NCBI GenBank assembly: GCA_037893225.1
Contig: JAZGUH010000945.1
Span: forward strand, 434,001 to 498,000
Reading direction: 5' to 3'
Source of the DNA: Hippasteria phrygiana
Lineage: Eukaryota > Echinodermata > Asteroidea > Valvatida > Goniasteridae
Length of the DNA: 64,000 nucleotides
In this document: positions 1 through 11,811 of the stretch, piece after piece
Layout of the letters: each line of letters opens with the position of its first letter
Position numbering within the stretch: position 1 is the first letter of the stretch
Position numbers and translations under genes: made by a program
Notes under the pieces: model-generated
Told to the model about the DNA's origin: nothing
The model's database searches: none
The model's input: only the letters and a program-made list of their open reading frames with translations

Positions 1-1196
1 ACTTTATTCCGGGAAAATTAAACACCAAAAATGGGCAGAAATACGGAAAATACATTTTAATCACATTTCTTATATTGTAAAAGAGTAAATACAAAACAAA
101 ATTTAATTGTTTGTACAATTTCATTGCACCCACCCTTTAAGCTTCAGAGGAGCAAGGCCACTTGGCCTCAAAGGCCCCCCCCCCCCCCCCAAAAAGAAAA
201 GGGCACCAAGGCCAACTGAAAGGGCACGAAGGCCATTTTCAAAATTGTAATTTATTGATGACATAATGTACTTTCCTTTAATTTCAATATGGTGTTAAAA
301 AAAGTATATCAAGATACTGTACTTGTACTTGTACCATTTAGTGATGTGTCTTTAATTACTTTTCATGATGCAATAACCCAACACTGTACAAGTGAAGTTG
401 TAAAAATGATTGTTACTGATTTTTTTTGTAGCACAAGCATTGCAAGTTATTAGCTCACCCCGTTGTTACCCTCTCCCCCGTTTTCACCCAATCCCCCCCC
501 ATGAGTTTTTAAAATTCTTCCCCCTATTATATTAATTTTCCCACTCACTCATCATCTGGAAAAAAATCAATCTCCCAGCCCAATCCCCCACCCTTCCGCA
601 CCGCACCCGCCCACACAGGGAAATCTGCTGCTCTGAAAAATTCCAGAATATCACATTCTTGAAAAAGAATGCTGCAGTGCATTGGAGGATTCTTAGCTTC
701 ACCAGACAATTGATTTCAAAGCTCCTACTGGAGTGCATTGGAGGGCACTTGGGGAGGGGGGGGGGGGGGGGGGGGGGGGGGGTTGCTGCCAGAGGATTAT
801 GGCATATGGCTTTGCTTATCAGTGTAATACACTGTTTACTCACAGTATGACCAAGTTATCCTCCAGTTTCCTTTGGCATTCCTTGGAGTGTACAAGGACT
901 CCCCATTGAAATAATGTGACAGTTATTGGAGGACCATGCAATAAACAGTCATTTTTTTGGGAGAATATTGAAGTGCATTGGAGTGTAAATAAGTGCAAGG
1001 GTTGACTTTAGACTACTGATGAAATGGAAATGGGCACGTCGAGCCAACGTTGCCGTAAAGTATGTGTTTTTTTAAAGGGCATCACGGCAATTCACTGAGG
1101 CTTCAGCGGCAATGGTTGCTGGTGGCCGCTGTAAAGATCAAGGCCTGAAAGATGAATCCAGAAAAATTGTATGTTTGATATGTTACAAACAAGCCT
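1..1196. other. Host non-coding DNA with homopolymer tracts
   Basis: No gene is recognised. The stretch carries a C tract at about 175-190 and an uninterrupted G tract at about 756-782. The short open frames across these tracts encode only Pro or Gly runs and are not taken as genes. Confidence 0.6.
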
Positions 1197-2216
1197 GTTT
1201 CACACTATGCTCTTACCCGGGTAAATTGCCTGGTTAAAAAAAAAAAAAAACTTACCCGGAGATTACCCGGGTAATGTGGAGCGTTAACACTACAATTCTC
1301 CGGGTTAGAAATTCTCCGGGTTAACTGCCTCAAAACCCCACTTAACCCGGGTAATTTCTGACCCTGCTCTCGAGGTCGGTTAACCCACCAATCTCGGGGT
1401 TAACCGACGACCTTGAGACGATTCTCCCGGTTACCAACAATAGTGTGAATGCTCATCTTTTTTTCTTCTACCCGGGTCGGTGGGTGCGCTTCGTCGTGTT
1501 TTATCGGCCAGCTTATGGCTCCATTTCCAAACTCATGTCACGTTACAGTTGATTGAGAAACACCCAATCAAAACCCTGCGAGTTGGTATCTTCATTTTTT
1601 TTTATCACCCATACGCAATGAGTGCCACACGCCAAGGCACGAAAGCATGCTCTTAATCGTAAGAGGATCTGAGAACTACGATCCTCTACTCGCACCTCCA
1701 ACCACCACACCTAACTTGGTCACAGCTCCCTTATGTCCGCCCATCTCCACCATGCTATACGGACACAACAAGCAAAAACACATACTTAAGATCGGCTTTA
1801 CACGAGTTCGGGATTAAGTGACACAAGTCACCAGAAGGGAAGTGTCACTGAATAGGACAGAGCCATCATTCTCTCAAATTAAACCGTTTCGCCATAATCA
1901 AGCCATGATGATTGGCCCATTTCTGGTCTTGTACCGTTTACCTGTATGGTACAGCCGGAACGAACCCATACGTATCCAGCATCGGCCCAGTACCGTCATG
2001 TTTGTTGGGAATGCACATTCTCCGGGTTACCATGCGCATAGTCTGAACGCGGCTACAACTTAAGTTACCCGGGTGCGTACTAAAGCGGGTAAGCAGAATT
2101 GTGGGGTTAATTTTGTAGTGTTAATCCGATTCTCCGTATTAGTTTCTACCTGGGTAATGACAACTACCCGGGTAATAAATTACCCGGGTACATGTAAGTT
2201 CAGAGTAGTGTGAAAC
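1197..2216. mobile_element. MITE-like element rich in ACCCGGGT palindromes
   Basis: The ends are inverted copies of GTTTCACACTA (1197-1207 and 2206-2216). Both termini continue into repeated palindromes of the type TTACCCGGGTAA, concentrated at 1211-1430 and 2060-2190. A further inverted copy of the end motif lies near 1437-1446, so a shorter 250-bp hairpin element may be nested on the left side. No transposase is visible. No target duplication could be fixed with confidence. Confidence 0.55.
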
Positions 2217-2478
2217 CCATAACATAAACATCTTGAAGATGATCCAGGTCTAGCTAGAAGCTGCTTCTTAACCCTTTGCATACGGAGGACGCCATATGTG
2301 ACCTGCTCCAGAAAAAGGTGATATAAGTCGCGCTATGCATTTACGTGTAATGGCCCTTTAAACGTTGAGAGGGTGAATTTTTGTTTCAAAATTAATTTTT
2401 AGTTTTTTGTCTTTAATGACATCTTAAATATCTAAAGTTTTAGGTTTTGTGCACAACAATGTTGATTTCAGTGAATCA
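2217..2478. other. Host non-coding DNA
   Basis: No coding or repeat structure was recognised between two repeats. Confidence 0.5.
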
Positions 2479-2994
2479 TACTGTCCCCATCCCACTAGAG
2501 CTTTCCGAGTTAGAAGGCCCTAACTCAGAAAGGAGCACTGCCTTTTTGAGATTTTATGTTGTTTACATTGTTTATCTTGTGTCAATAAACTTAAGATACT
2601 ATCAGTTAATCCTTTGTTGACTTAAGTTCTTATCTATATGAGTTATATTTAACACAGAAACATCTGCAAGAATTCTTAGTTTTATTGTAAAAAGATGCCT
2701 CAGTTCAGATTTTCTATCCTGTGTAACTACTTAAAAAACTTTGAATCGTGAAAAACGGCCGCTGCAAAGCTGAGAACGATAATAAACTTGAACGAATCGG
2801 AGAGGTGATTTGTACACTGTGAGTAGTACCAGCAAATCCCAGCCTGGAAATGTTTACTTAAGGATTACAAGCAATTGTTTGGCTAATGGATTACAAAGAT
2901 AAGAAGCTGGCAAAGGTGTCGGTGTGTCAACAACAAAAGGCAGTGGAGTTGCCTGTTTTGGCTCTAGTGGGATGTTTCCCTCATGTAAAGTGAA
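2479..2994 (+). repeat. Dispersed repeat, copy 1 (inverted copy at 12680-13192)
   Basis: About 515 bp match the reverse complement of 12680-13192 almost throughout, with small substitutions and indels. Both outer edges carry the motif CTCTAGTGGGATG or its complement. The second copy runs into a tRNA-like B box, so this may be a tRNA-derived SINE or a composite containing one. Confidence 0.6.
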
Positions 2995-3277
2995 AAAATA
3001 TCCTTTTTAGAGTGAATTGTTCCATTGCATTGTATTAGAACTAACTATTTCAAAGCCTGTTTCCACTGTTGTGCAATTTGAACTCCATAGACCTAATTAA
3101 TATGCAAAAACACGATATCTCCAGAACTGAAATGGCTTTGGAGCTCTATCATGTACCAAATCAAAGCTGACATTGCGGGCTTTCCAAACATACATAAAAC
3201 TCATTTTTCATATTTTGCAACATAATATACCTTTTTCCAGAGCGGGTCACATATACATGTATGGTGGCAAAAAAAAC

Positions 3278-4043
3278 AGTGCCACCAGGCCGGATGACGT
3301 CTATATAGACGCCATTTTCTGCATTTTTAATCCATTGTTGGATTATTGTTTGTTACGCTTGGCTGTACAAGCTTTTTGTGTCTGTTTCGCTTGGCTGCAA
3401 AGCCGACACGGCACCCCGGCTCCTCACTGTAATTACATGTACCATACTCAAGTGGTTAAATACTCTTTTAGATGTTGATTGTTTTGCTTAACAAACTTGT
3501 TGATGGGTACTGAATGTACATTGTAACAAAAATCAATGGAAAATTATTTTATATAATAACTACAATCTGAAATTTCCCTCCCATGTCACACCAAATGGGG
3601 TCATTAGTGTGGATAGACCCGTATTTGATTCCTGTACTACCCGTAAATGTACTTCCTAACAGGTCCACCTGCAGGGGGAAAAACCTCACAAAACTAACAT
3701 TTTGTTCAGTTTGCTGCACATTTATATTTACCATGCTTAAATAGTCCTAAGTCACCTGATATTTACATGAACATGTATACAGTACATATATGTACATATA
3801 TGTACATATGTACATGTACAATGTACATGTAGCTGAGGGAACTTTGAAATGACAATACATGTACATGTACCATACACGTTTAACCCCTTGAGTACGGTTA
3901 TTATAGTGAGCTGCCGGGGCGGCCTATGCAGCCAAGCGAAACGGACACAATGTGCAGTCAAGCGTAACATACACAATAATTCAACAATGGATTGAAACTT
4001 CACAAATAGCGGCTGTATAGGCGTCATCTGGCCTGGTGGCACT
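3278..4043. repeat. Inverted repeat pair (arms 3278-3420 and 3913-4043)
   Basis: The left arm reappears in reverse complement, imperfectly, in the right arm; both include CGCTTGGCTG and a GACGTC/GGCGTCATC block. The spacer holds TACATGTA-type simple sequence. This is most likely a fold-back transposon or two oppositely oriented copies of a short repeat. Confidence 0.55.
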
Positions 4044-4155
4044 GTTTTTTTGCGCCATTTGGCGTCATCCGTACGCAATGGGTTTAACAAACGTACAGGT
4101 ACCATGAACACACCAGGTACATGTATGTACGATGTACATGTACAATGTACATTGT

Positions 4156-4414
4156 GGGTCATAATCATTCCATAAATTTGGGGTCCAAAAGTGTGACATT
4201 TTTGGTGTCCCTGTTCATAGTGACAAGATTTTGCAATTCCGGACACATTCTTTAATTTAATGCCTTCTATCTCCAAGAGTGATTATGTAAAGCAAAGTAC
4301 CTGCCAAACAAGTAAAAAATAGTGGAAAGTCAATTTTAATGATACTTGATGTCAGGTGTAACAGGGACACCAACAAATGTCACACTTTTGGACCCCAAAT
4401 TTATGGAATGACCC
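4156..4414. mobile_element. MITE, GGGTCATTCCATAAAT family, copy 1
   Basis: The element has terminal inverted repeats of about 35-40 bp reading GGTCATTCCATAAATTTGG inward (left end slightly interrupted). It is about 259 bp with no coding capacity. The same element, inverted, lies at 10855-11112. Confidence 0.65.
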
Positions 4415-4986
4415 GTGTATGCACAATCATTGTTTGGAGAAGATTTGAGTTGATGAATAAGGGTACTTATCACCCATTTATTAATCATGGCCAAATTTTT
4501 TAGCAGTTAATAGTAAATTGTTCTTTGTTTGCTTATGTATCTGTTCTGTTTGTTTGCAATAAGGATTTCTGGGCTTGAAAATGTGACGAAATCCAAACAT
4601 GTTTGTTAGACAGATCCTGGGCTTCTCTAAAGGGCAGTGATCTTTTTGGTATGGTCTATTGAAGATATATCCTCTATTTAGATCTGGACCCAGCAAAATG
4701 TGGCCAACCCCACTGTTGCGGCCCTTTACCTAGAGTGGCCTTTAGTCTTGAAACACAGTGCTATTGGAATGGCAAACTGACTTCGCTGGTATTTCTGTAC
4801 TTCAAAAGAGTTTTAGTCGGTAATAAAAAAAGTGAATGTACAAATGTACATCGTAATACCGAAAACTGCCCAACCCCAGAATGTCATTGAATAATTTTTT
4901 AACTTTGCATTCAACACACAGGGTAACTACATACTGTAAAAGGAGGACATCTTTTTCCTCACCAAAGAAGCAAGTACTTATCACTC
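4415..4986. other. Upstream flank of the BRI3-like gene
   Basis: No coding exon is recognised here. The region would contain the promoter and 5' UTR of the gene starting at 4987, but no clear TATA box or other signal was identified. Confidence 0.4.
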
Positions 4987-6477
4987 ATGTCAGTGCCACC
5001 AGATCCATATAAGGGGGATAGGCCTCCAGCTTACACCCCTCATGGCTCCCAGGGCTACATGGTTCCCCTGCCCCCTGGAAGCTACCAGCCAGGACCTGCC
5101 TACCAAGGTACTTGATATGCCTTTGTGTCTTAGAGTTATAGAAACTAGAGGGTACGAATATCAAGTCACACATCTTGAAAAGAGCCCTTTTGACAGTGGG
5201 CAGACAGCACATTTAACCCTAACCATCCCAAATCCGCCAAAATCCAATGTTGTGTCAAATCGTGCTCTGATAAGTCTGTCACTAATGGGTTCCCACTCGA
5301 TCAGAGACCCAACCTTGTCCTTGCAAAGTATTAAGGCAACACCACTGGAGTGTGTATCCTCTTTTCCTGAGTAAAGTATCATAGATCCATCATTGAGTAC
5401 CTTACGCCCAGAGCCTGTCCAGCGACATTGCCAATAATGTCTACATGTACATCGTATCTCTTCATCTCATTGATAACCTGAGCCGCCTGTGATGTTTCGT
5501 ACATGGTGCGGATGTTCCATGTTCCCAAGCGGGTCTTGAATTTGGGCCCGAGAAGGCTCTCTCTCATCTCACATTCCTAACTTCCGGAGGGCTTTCATCA
5601 GACGAGAGTCTCCATCGAGGCCCGATAGCATTTGATATCGTTGCAGTTTCTGTAACATGCTTGGTTTTCCGGTGTGTGGTTGTCAGATCTCTCACCGTCA
5701 GCCTCCCGGCTTGGTTAAACCTGCTGGTGTAGCCCTTAAGCTCATCAAGATACGCAAGTCACTCCACCACGACAAGGTCGCAGTCCCGTTTGGAGCACAA
5801 CATTGTTTTTACTTTTCCTAAAATACAGTTTTAAGATTTCAATCTGATCTAAACTTCTTGAAGGATGAAAAATAAATGTTCCAGGAATAAAGATCGAGTA
5901 TTGCAGCTGCCATTAAATTTGATCATACGGGTGGATAACAACATGCATGACATAGGTCTTAAGTATACATTTCTACATTTGTTATAAGTTGTTTCTGAGA
6001 TACCATCATCTTTGCTTGATACTGCCATCTTTAGGGGGCAAGCACAACATTAAATGAGTGATCTCCTTTGAGATGAGGGGCATGCACTAAAAGTGCGTGC
6101 ATGGGCAAGTCAATCGAGCAAAGATGGCTGTATCCGCGAAATGGTTTATTGTTCACCTTTACTGGATTCTTCATGGTGCACCTTAATTTTCTCTGTTCCT
6201 TGTGCCAGGTTATCAGTCTGGCGACCCGCCGGGCTACCAGCAGGTACATGTAGCCGGTGCCCCGCCGGAAGCCTATGTACCTGTCCAGCCGATCCGGGTG
6301 ACATCCACCAACGTGGTGGTGGTGGGGGGCTGCCCGGCCTGCCGCATCGGCATCTTGGAGGATGACTTCACCCTGCTGGGGGTCTGCTGTGCTATCCTAT
6401 TCTTCCCTCTTGGCATTCTGTGCTGCCTGGCCATGAGGCAGAGACGATGTCCCAACTGTGGGGCTGCCTTTGGTTGA
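4987..6477 (+). CDS. BRI3: BRI3 (brain protein I3) homologue, two exons
   Basis: Exon 1 is 4987-5107 and exon 2 is 6209-6477, joined by a phase-1 GT-AG intron (GT at 5108, AG at 6207-6208). The product is 129 residues, close to vertebrate BRI3. The N-terminal part is rich in Pro, Gly and Tyr with PPAY (14-17) and PPGY motifs, the sort bound by WW domains. The C-terminal third carries [17 protein letters not shown], a hydrophobic segment (about 94-113) and a terminal CPNCG motif, so two CxxC knuckles flank a membrane-embedded helix. The same layout and near-identical motifs are known in BRI3, a small lysosome/endosome-associated membrane protein of uncertain biochemical role. Met at 4987 is chosen because the Pro/Tyr-rich domain starts there; an additional upstream exon cannot be excluded. 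This is the only intact host gene recognised in the window. Confidence 0.85.
5379..5790 (-). pseudogene. LINE endonuclease (ORF2 N-terminus) fragment in BRI3 intron
   Basis: On the minus strand 5567-5379 encodes a peptide with [11 protein letters not shown] followed by an Asn/Glu-Met-Lys-Arg-Tyr stretch. This is the start of the AP-type endonuclease domain of non-LTR retrotransposons, often annotated as craniofacial development protein 2-like. The reading frame stops after about 60 residues and no reverse transcriptase follows. Upstream bases to about 5790 look like the 5' leader of the same element. It is a truncated, inactive fragment antisense to the host gene. Confidence 0.65.
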
Positions 6478-7006
6478 TTGCATGTCATTGCCAAGGGTCA
6501 GCTCTTTAGCAGGTTCTATGTTTGGTTGAGGGAGGGACCACTCCCCTCGGACATGCCAAAATTCAGGCTCATTCTCCCTAAATTTTACCTCCTCTGTTGT
6601 GAATGAATTTATCCCAAAAAAGCCTCAAAATTAATTCGTCCCTAATTTTTAGTCTAGAGCCGCACTGATAAGGGGCTTGGTTTCAAAGAGCTGCTAGCGA
6701 AGAAAATTGCTAAGAAGTTTTATTTGCAAAGTACAAAATCTGCCATAAAGTGATGTACATGTACTTTGTGTGCTATTTTTGACCAGGGTACATGGGGTAC
6801 GGTTTCAAAGTTCCTGGGAATTTGGGGTATTTTGCGGGAATATTGGTAATTTCTGGAAACTTTGTGGATTTTGGGGAATTTTCAAAAGTTCACAATTGTG
6901 AAGATGGTTGATCGTGGACTAAGATTTTCAGGGTAGCTCAAAAGAAGAAATGAAAATAGTTTTATTGATTGAAACACTAATTTAAGTAATCTGAACTATT
7001 GATCCC
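6478..7006. other. Downstream region of the BRI3-like gene
   Basis: This probably holds the 3' UTR and flank of the gene ending at 6477. No second gene or clear repeat is recognised. Confidence 0.4.
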
Positions 7007-7156
7007 TTAACCCTAACCCTCCAGGGTATTTTGGCTAGAAACCCTGCCAGACGCATCAGATTGCATACTTTGTCACATTGACTTGTGTGCAGAGTGCACC
7101 AAGGTGAAGCTGTCACCACAGATGCACTGTGCTGCGTCTGGCAGGGTTAGGGTTAA
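7007..7156. repeat. 150-bp fold-back with telomere-like ends
   Basis: The left end is TTAACCCTAACCCT and the right end AGGGTTAGGGTTAA, an inverted pair. The inverted repeat continues inward through a CTGCCAGACGCA block. The core is non-coding. Confidence 0.65.
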
Positions 7157-7367
7157 AATCCCATTTTGTTGGTAGGAAAATATTCCTATGGATTTTACAC
7201 AATGACAGATGTGACACATTCAGATTAAATTAGACAAGTACTGTAAGATACTTCACAATGTACAATGTACGTGTAGTCTGGTTGCAAAAATTACTAGGAT
7301 GGTGAGAAAAACCATCATTTCAAAATAAATGTTACTCAAATCAACAAAATTACATGTACATGTAGCT

Positions 7368-7510
7368 GTCCGAACTCCTCAAATTTAAGTAAGTTCTTTC
7401 TCTTTTTGAGGAAGAACTTCAAAATGTTAGGCCAGCTAATTTTGTTGAATTGTATATTTTAGGTCAATCCAGTCAGTTAGCAGTTTGCAGCAGTTTAATT
7501 CATTTCATAA
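7368..7510 (+). repeat. Dispersed repeat related to 55083-55260
   Basis: A block containing AGGCCAGCTAATT, then AGTCAGTTAGCAGTTTGCA and a TTTAATTCATT end reappears in the same orientation near 55145-55260. The family was not identified. Confidence 0.5.
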
Positions 7511-7533
7511 ATTGTTGGTATACATGTAATCAT

Positions 7534-7842
7534 GTGTACACTACATGTCGGAGTTGTATTCGAGTCCAACATGTCCTTTCACAAGTCCTTTAGCAAGCCC
7601 AGTCAGAAGTCCTTTCATAAAGCCGGTCACAAGTAACTGGATGAACAATGACAAAGGAATGTCTTTGTCACAGCTCATTTAAATAGCTTGTGATTGGGAT
7701 TAGGACTGGAGGGCTTGTGATGGACTTGCAGGGACTTGCAGGGACTTGCAGGGACTTGCAGGGACTTGTGAAAGGACTTGTGAAAGGACTTGTGAAAGGA
7801 CTTGCAAAGGGACTCGAATACAACTCTGCTACATGTGTACAC
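7534..7842. mobile_element. Fold-back element carrying a 10-12-bp minisatellite
   Basis: Inverted ends of about 33 bp (7534-7566 and 7810-7842) share GTTGTATTCGAGTCC and its complement. The interior carries tandem GGGACTTGCA units (about 7727-7765), then three GACTTGTGAAAG units. Confidence 0.6.
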
Positions 7843-8452
7843 TGTACACATAGTGACAGTACAGTTATTCTATTATTAAAAGAGGAAGTTCAGTGGTGAG
7901 AGAAGTCTGCGTCATTTTTCATTTTTATGTAGATTGCATATTGTAAATTCAAACATATTGCAAATTATTTCTGCCATGAAATACAACAAAAAGGGACTTT
8001 TGAGAGCTATTTTTATCAAGTCCCCTCTACACTGTAAACAAAAGTTGGACAAAGTTTGACCAATTCCTTGCCCAAAGTTGGTGCAAATATCAATTTCCCA
8101 ACTTCTGGTCAGAAACTTCCCAACTGTTGTGACCAGAACTGTTGTGACCAGAAGTTGGGCAAAAAAAGCTTCACCAAATGGTTGGTTCACCAGCTTTCAC
8201 CAATGGAGTTAGTCATGCAAATTATGCATTTTATTGGTTATTTTATTTTGAACAATACATGTAGATGGTCACTTGATTTTCCATATTTTAGTGGTCAAAG
8301 CTTTTGCCCCACAAATGGGGCCCTCTTTTATCATTTATTGGTCTTTTTTTTCTCAACAAATTTATGATGTCTCTTTTTTTATATATTTATGTTCAATCAA
8401 CTCAAAGTCTGGAGGACGTTTTCCGATGTCGTGATGGTTTCTCAAGTAGGCT

Positions 8453-8695
8453 TTAACCCTAACCCACCTCAATCCTCCAAAATCCTCCTTGCAGTTTTGG
8501 AGGATTTTGGAGGATTGAGGATGAATGGTATTTTCAAAAAAAGAGGATTTTGGAGGATTGAGGATGAATGGTGTTTCAAGCAAGGAGGATTTTGGAGGAT
8601 TGAGGATGAATGCATTTTTTGGGGCAGGGTAATCGGAGGATTTTGCAGGATTGAGGATGGTTCCTAGCAAAAAGGGTCTAGGGGGTTAGGGTTAA
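8453..8695. repeat. Minisatellite bounded by telomere-like inverted ends
   Basis: The left edge is TTAACCCTAACCC and the right edge GGGTTAGGGTTAA. Inside are about three tandem units of roughly 55-60 bp built on GAGGATTTTGGAGGATTGAG. Open frames here follow the repeat only. Confidence 0.65.
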
Positions 8696-9767
8696 GCCTA
8701 AATAGGCCTGTCCCGGGTCTGGTTAGTGTTACTTTCAAATTCATTAAAGTAATCTTCATCAACATTAACATCATGATCACGGTGCACACGTAATGGATGA
8801 AAGCCTCAAATCAATCAGTTATATCCGCCTGTAGAACGACCACCCAGGCGGCCAGCCGCCTACTCCATGGTACTACGAAATAGTTGTCATGTTGTCCAAG
8901 AAACCATCGAAGACATGATTACCATCGAAGACATGGTGGCCTATGTGAATCACTGATCACCTTATTAAAATATCTTGTCAAACATTGGTAAGCCAGCTCA
9001 CAAGATGAGATATTTCAGGCAGTTTCTACTTGAAGTTGAACAAGACGAGAGCGTATAGACAGCTCTACTCACCGGCCATTATTCGATGTGATGTGTGCAC
9101 GGTAACCCGGCGGATTGATCGCACGTGCATAAGGCGCGCGATAAATGTAACACTTTTGTAACGCGCAAACGTACTCTCTCAAAACCCAGAAATTTGTCAA
9201 ATCCAGACCAATATTTTGAAGCATTTTTGGAGGACTGCCAAATTTACTTCAGAAATATACCAAGTATTGAAGTGCTCAAGTTAAATCACTGTATTCATTG
9301 ATAGTTTATATAGGTATAATGAACAAATGTGGGCTTTATTCTCTGCTTGAAACGCTAACCAGCGAACCTGCCCTTTCTTCGGCAAGTAGATTTTGACAGG
9401 TTAAATCCATTGTTAGCTTAGTTTTTTCCTAATTTGGCACATTTTAGATCCCCTTCATGACCAAACGTTTGACACAAACAGACCAGTGAAAAGGTAACTG
9501 TTGTTCCCTTATAGGTTGGTCATTTTGTTGGGTAAACTGTTGCCCAAACTGACAAACACAAATTGACCAACTCAGTTGGGGTAACTGAGTTATGAAACAT
9601 CTGGTCAAATTTTACACATTTTTTATCAAACGTATTTTATCAATTTAGTGCACCTGGTGTTGGGTAATATTTTTGGAAAATGACCAATATTTGTAATAAA
9701 AATTACCAACCTCTGGGTAAATCATATTGGCCCAATTTTTCCTTGCCCAACGTTTTTACAGTGTAGC

Positions 9768-9951
9768 CCGCTGGTGCCATTTGTGTAAAAGTCATCGCTG
9801 CGGGCAGCAAACAATTTGACGTCATAGGACGAACTCCCCTTTTGTATCTAGCACTAGGCACAAAAAGGGAGTTCGTCCTTGCTTTATGGTCCTATGACAT
9901 GCATTTGTTTGATGCCCGCCGCGATGACTTTTACACAAATGGCACCAGCGG
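9768..9951. mobile_element. 184-bp palindromic MITE
   Basis: Nearly the whole element is an inverted repeat, from CCGCTGGTGCCATTTGTG at the left to its complement at the right. Only a small loop separates arms that contain GGACGAACTCCC. It has no coding potential. Confidence 0.7.
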
Positions 9952-10854
9952 CCTGTGCTGCGCTAGAGAGGACTTGAGAAAAATAGCTCTCAAAAGTCAC
10001 TTTTTTTGTATTTCTTGGCAGAAATAATTTGCTGTTTGATTTTACAATACGCAATCTACATAACAATGAAAAATGACGCAGACTTCTCTCAGCAATCAAC
10101 ATCATCTTTAAGCCAATTAGGCCACATGAAGGCCCAGGAAACCAACAAGACATGTAAAAGCTTTTGTTTTTGTGAAAAGTGCTATTTTACATTATAATAT
10201 TGTTACTTTCTTTGCACCATTTTTATAAGATTAAATCAAAATTCCCCAAATTCCCAAAATTTTCGACCCCTTGAAAATTCCCCAAAAACTTTCCAAGGAG
10301 AATTTCAAAAGTTTCAGGAAAGTTTCCTACCCTTTCCAAGCCAATGGAATTTTATTTTTGGTTTACATGTAGCAGTGCAGCTACAGTAAACGTTTCAAGG
10401 GTGAGATTTGTCAGGATTTTTTTGTCAGGAGTTTTACTGATTTTTGAATTTTTTAAGAATCTCTTTTGAAATCTGCAATTCCTGGTGTTACCCAATACAT
10501 GTAGGTGTTTTTACCTGTAAAATTGGATACAATAGAAACAGGTATATTTTATGGAGTGCCTTTAGGCAAATACAAACCATAGACCCTACATTCCTCTGGG
10601 GTCCTTGGCGACCCCCAAACACTGCAGAATAATGGATTTTTCATTTTCGGCCAATCTCACCCCCTCCCCCCCCCCCCCACCAATGTATGTAATCCTGTCA
10701 GTTTAATGCATTAAGACGATCATGCAAGTGCCTGATAATTTCATATGAATTCTTTGTATTGCAAGGTGGGAAAAGTTACCTGATTATGTGTCTGCCTACT
10801 CTTCTGCTGCCAAATTCACTAGCTATTCAAACCTTTCATTTATTCAGTGTTTAT

Positions 10855-11112
10855 GGGTCATTCCATAAATGTGGGGTCCAAAAGTGACATTTTTGTGTGT
10901 CCCTGTATACCTGACCTGTGTAATTTCCCCATCAAGTATTACTAAAATTGACTTCACACTATTTTTTACTTGTTTGGCAGGTACTTTGCTTTGCATTTTA
11001 AGGCATTAAATAATGTGTCCTGAATTGCAAAATCTTATACATGTCACTACATGTATGTAACAGGGACACCAAAAATGTCACACTTTTGGACCCAAGATTT
11101 ATAGAATGGCCC
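10855..11112. mobile_element. MITE, GGGTCATTCCATAAAT family, copy 2 (inverted)
   Basis: The termini and most of the interior match 4156-4414 in reverse orientation, including the AACAGGGACACC and CAAACAAGTAAAAAATAG blocks (here as complements). Length is about 258 bp. Confidence 0.65.
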
Positions 11113-11651
11113 TTATACGTTTACATGTACACTGTAGTACTGCAGGAAGTTGACGGGGCTGTGTATTGTGCATCCGAACCGGGTACCCAAGTACCAGAGT
11201 ACCCAACCGCTAATGTTCAGCTGCCTATGTTCAGCTGCTTATGGTTCCGGATTATGGAATTGAGGACCCGTAACCGAATTAACATGTATGTATGACAGTA
11301 ATTTCTCAGGCAATGAAAAAGAAAGTTTTTGAATGTCATTTGTGGAGAATTTTCAAAATGAATACTAGGGTACATGGACATGGGAAAAAACAGATGAACG
11401 TTTTAGTTTATGACGCTTGCGAAAATGCAATTTACACTACAGAGCTCATTGTACACACATGCATTTTGCTGCACCGATGTGGTAGTATTAATGTACGGAC
11501 CTTTACAAACATTATGAACAGCAATTTCCATGATTACATTTTTAGGATTGGCTTTCTTTAATGGGTACATATACTTGGGTACCCGATTCCTGTGCTGCCT
11601 ATAAATGCACACCCCTAGAAGTTGAACATCATTTTTTTGCATGTAAATGTA
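11113..11651. other. Host non-coding DNA
   Basis: Several short open frames overlap on both strands, but none has a recognisable domain, and the base composition is that of the flanking repeats. Confidence 0.5.
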
Positions 11652-11811
11652 CAGTAGAACTTTGCTATAATGAACACTACTATACCGAACACCCTTTTTT
11701 GGTTCCCAAATTGATGTATTCAATATCTAATTATTCGTTACACAACGAATGACCACTATAGTGAACATTTTCTGTGGATTCCATCATGTTCATTATAGTG
11801 GCGTTCTACTG
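11652..11811. mobile_element. Tc1/mariner-pogo type MITE with TA target duplication
   Basis: The 160-bp element has inverted ends CAGTAGAAC and GTTCTACTG, continuing into TATAATGAACA and its complement. It is flanked by TA on both sides (11650-11651 and 11812-11813), as expected for Tc1/mariner/pogo elements. Confidence 0.75.

Larger units (their letters stand above)
7899..10090. mobile_element. 2.2-kb element with about 130-bp inverted ends, carrying nested repeats
   Basis: Bases 7899-8030 match the reverse complement of about 9962-10090, including AAAGTGACTTTTGAGAGC-like and GCAAATTATTTCTGCCA blocks. Between them lie other repeats, including 8453-8695 and 9768-9951, so several insertions are nested. 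No transposase frame is recognised. The inner flanks repeat CCTTGCCCAA-type motifs on both sides. Confidence 0.5.
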
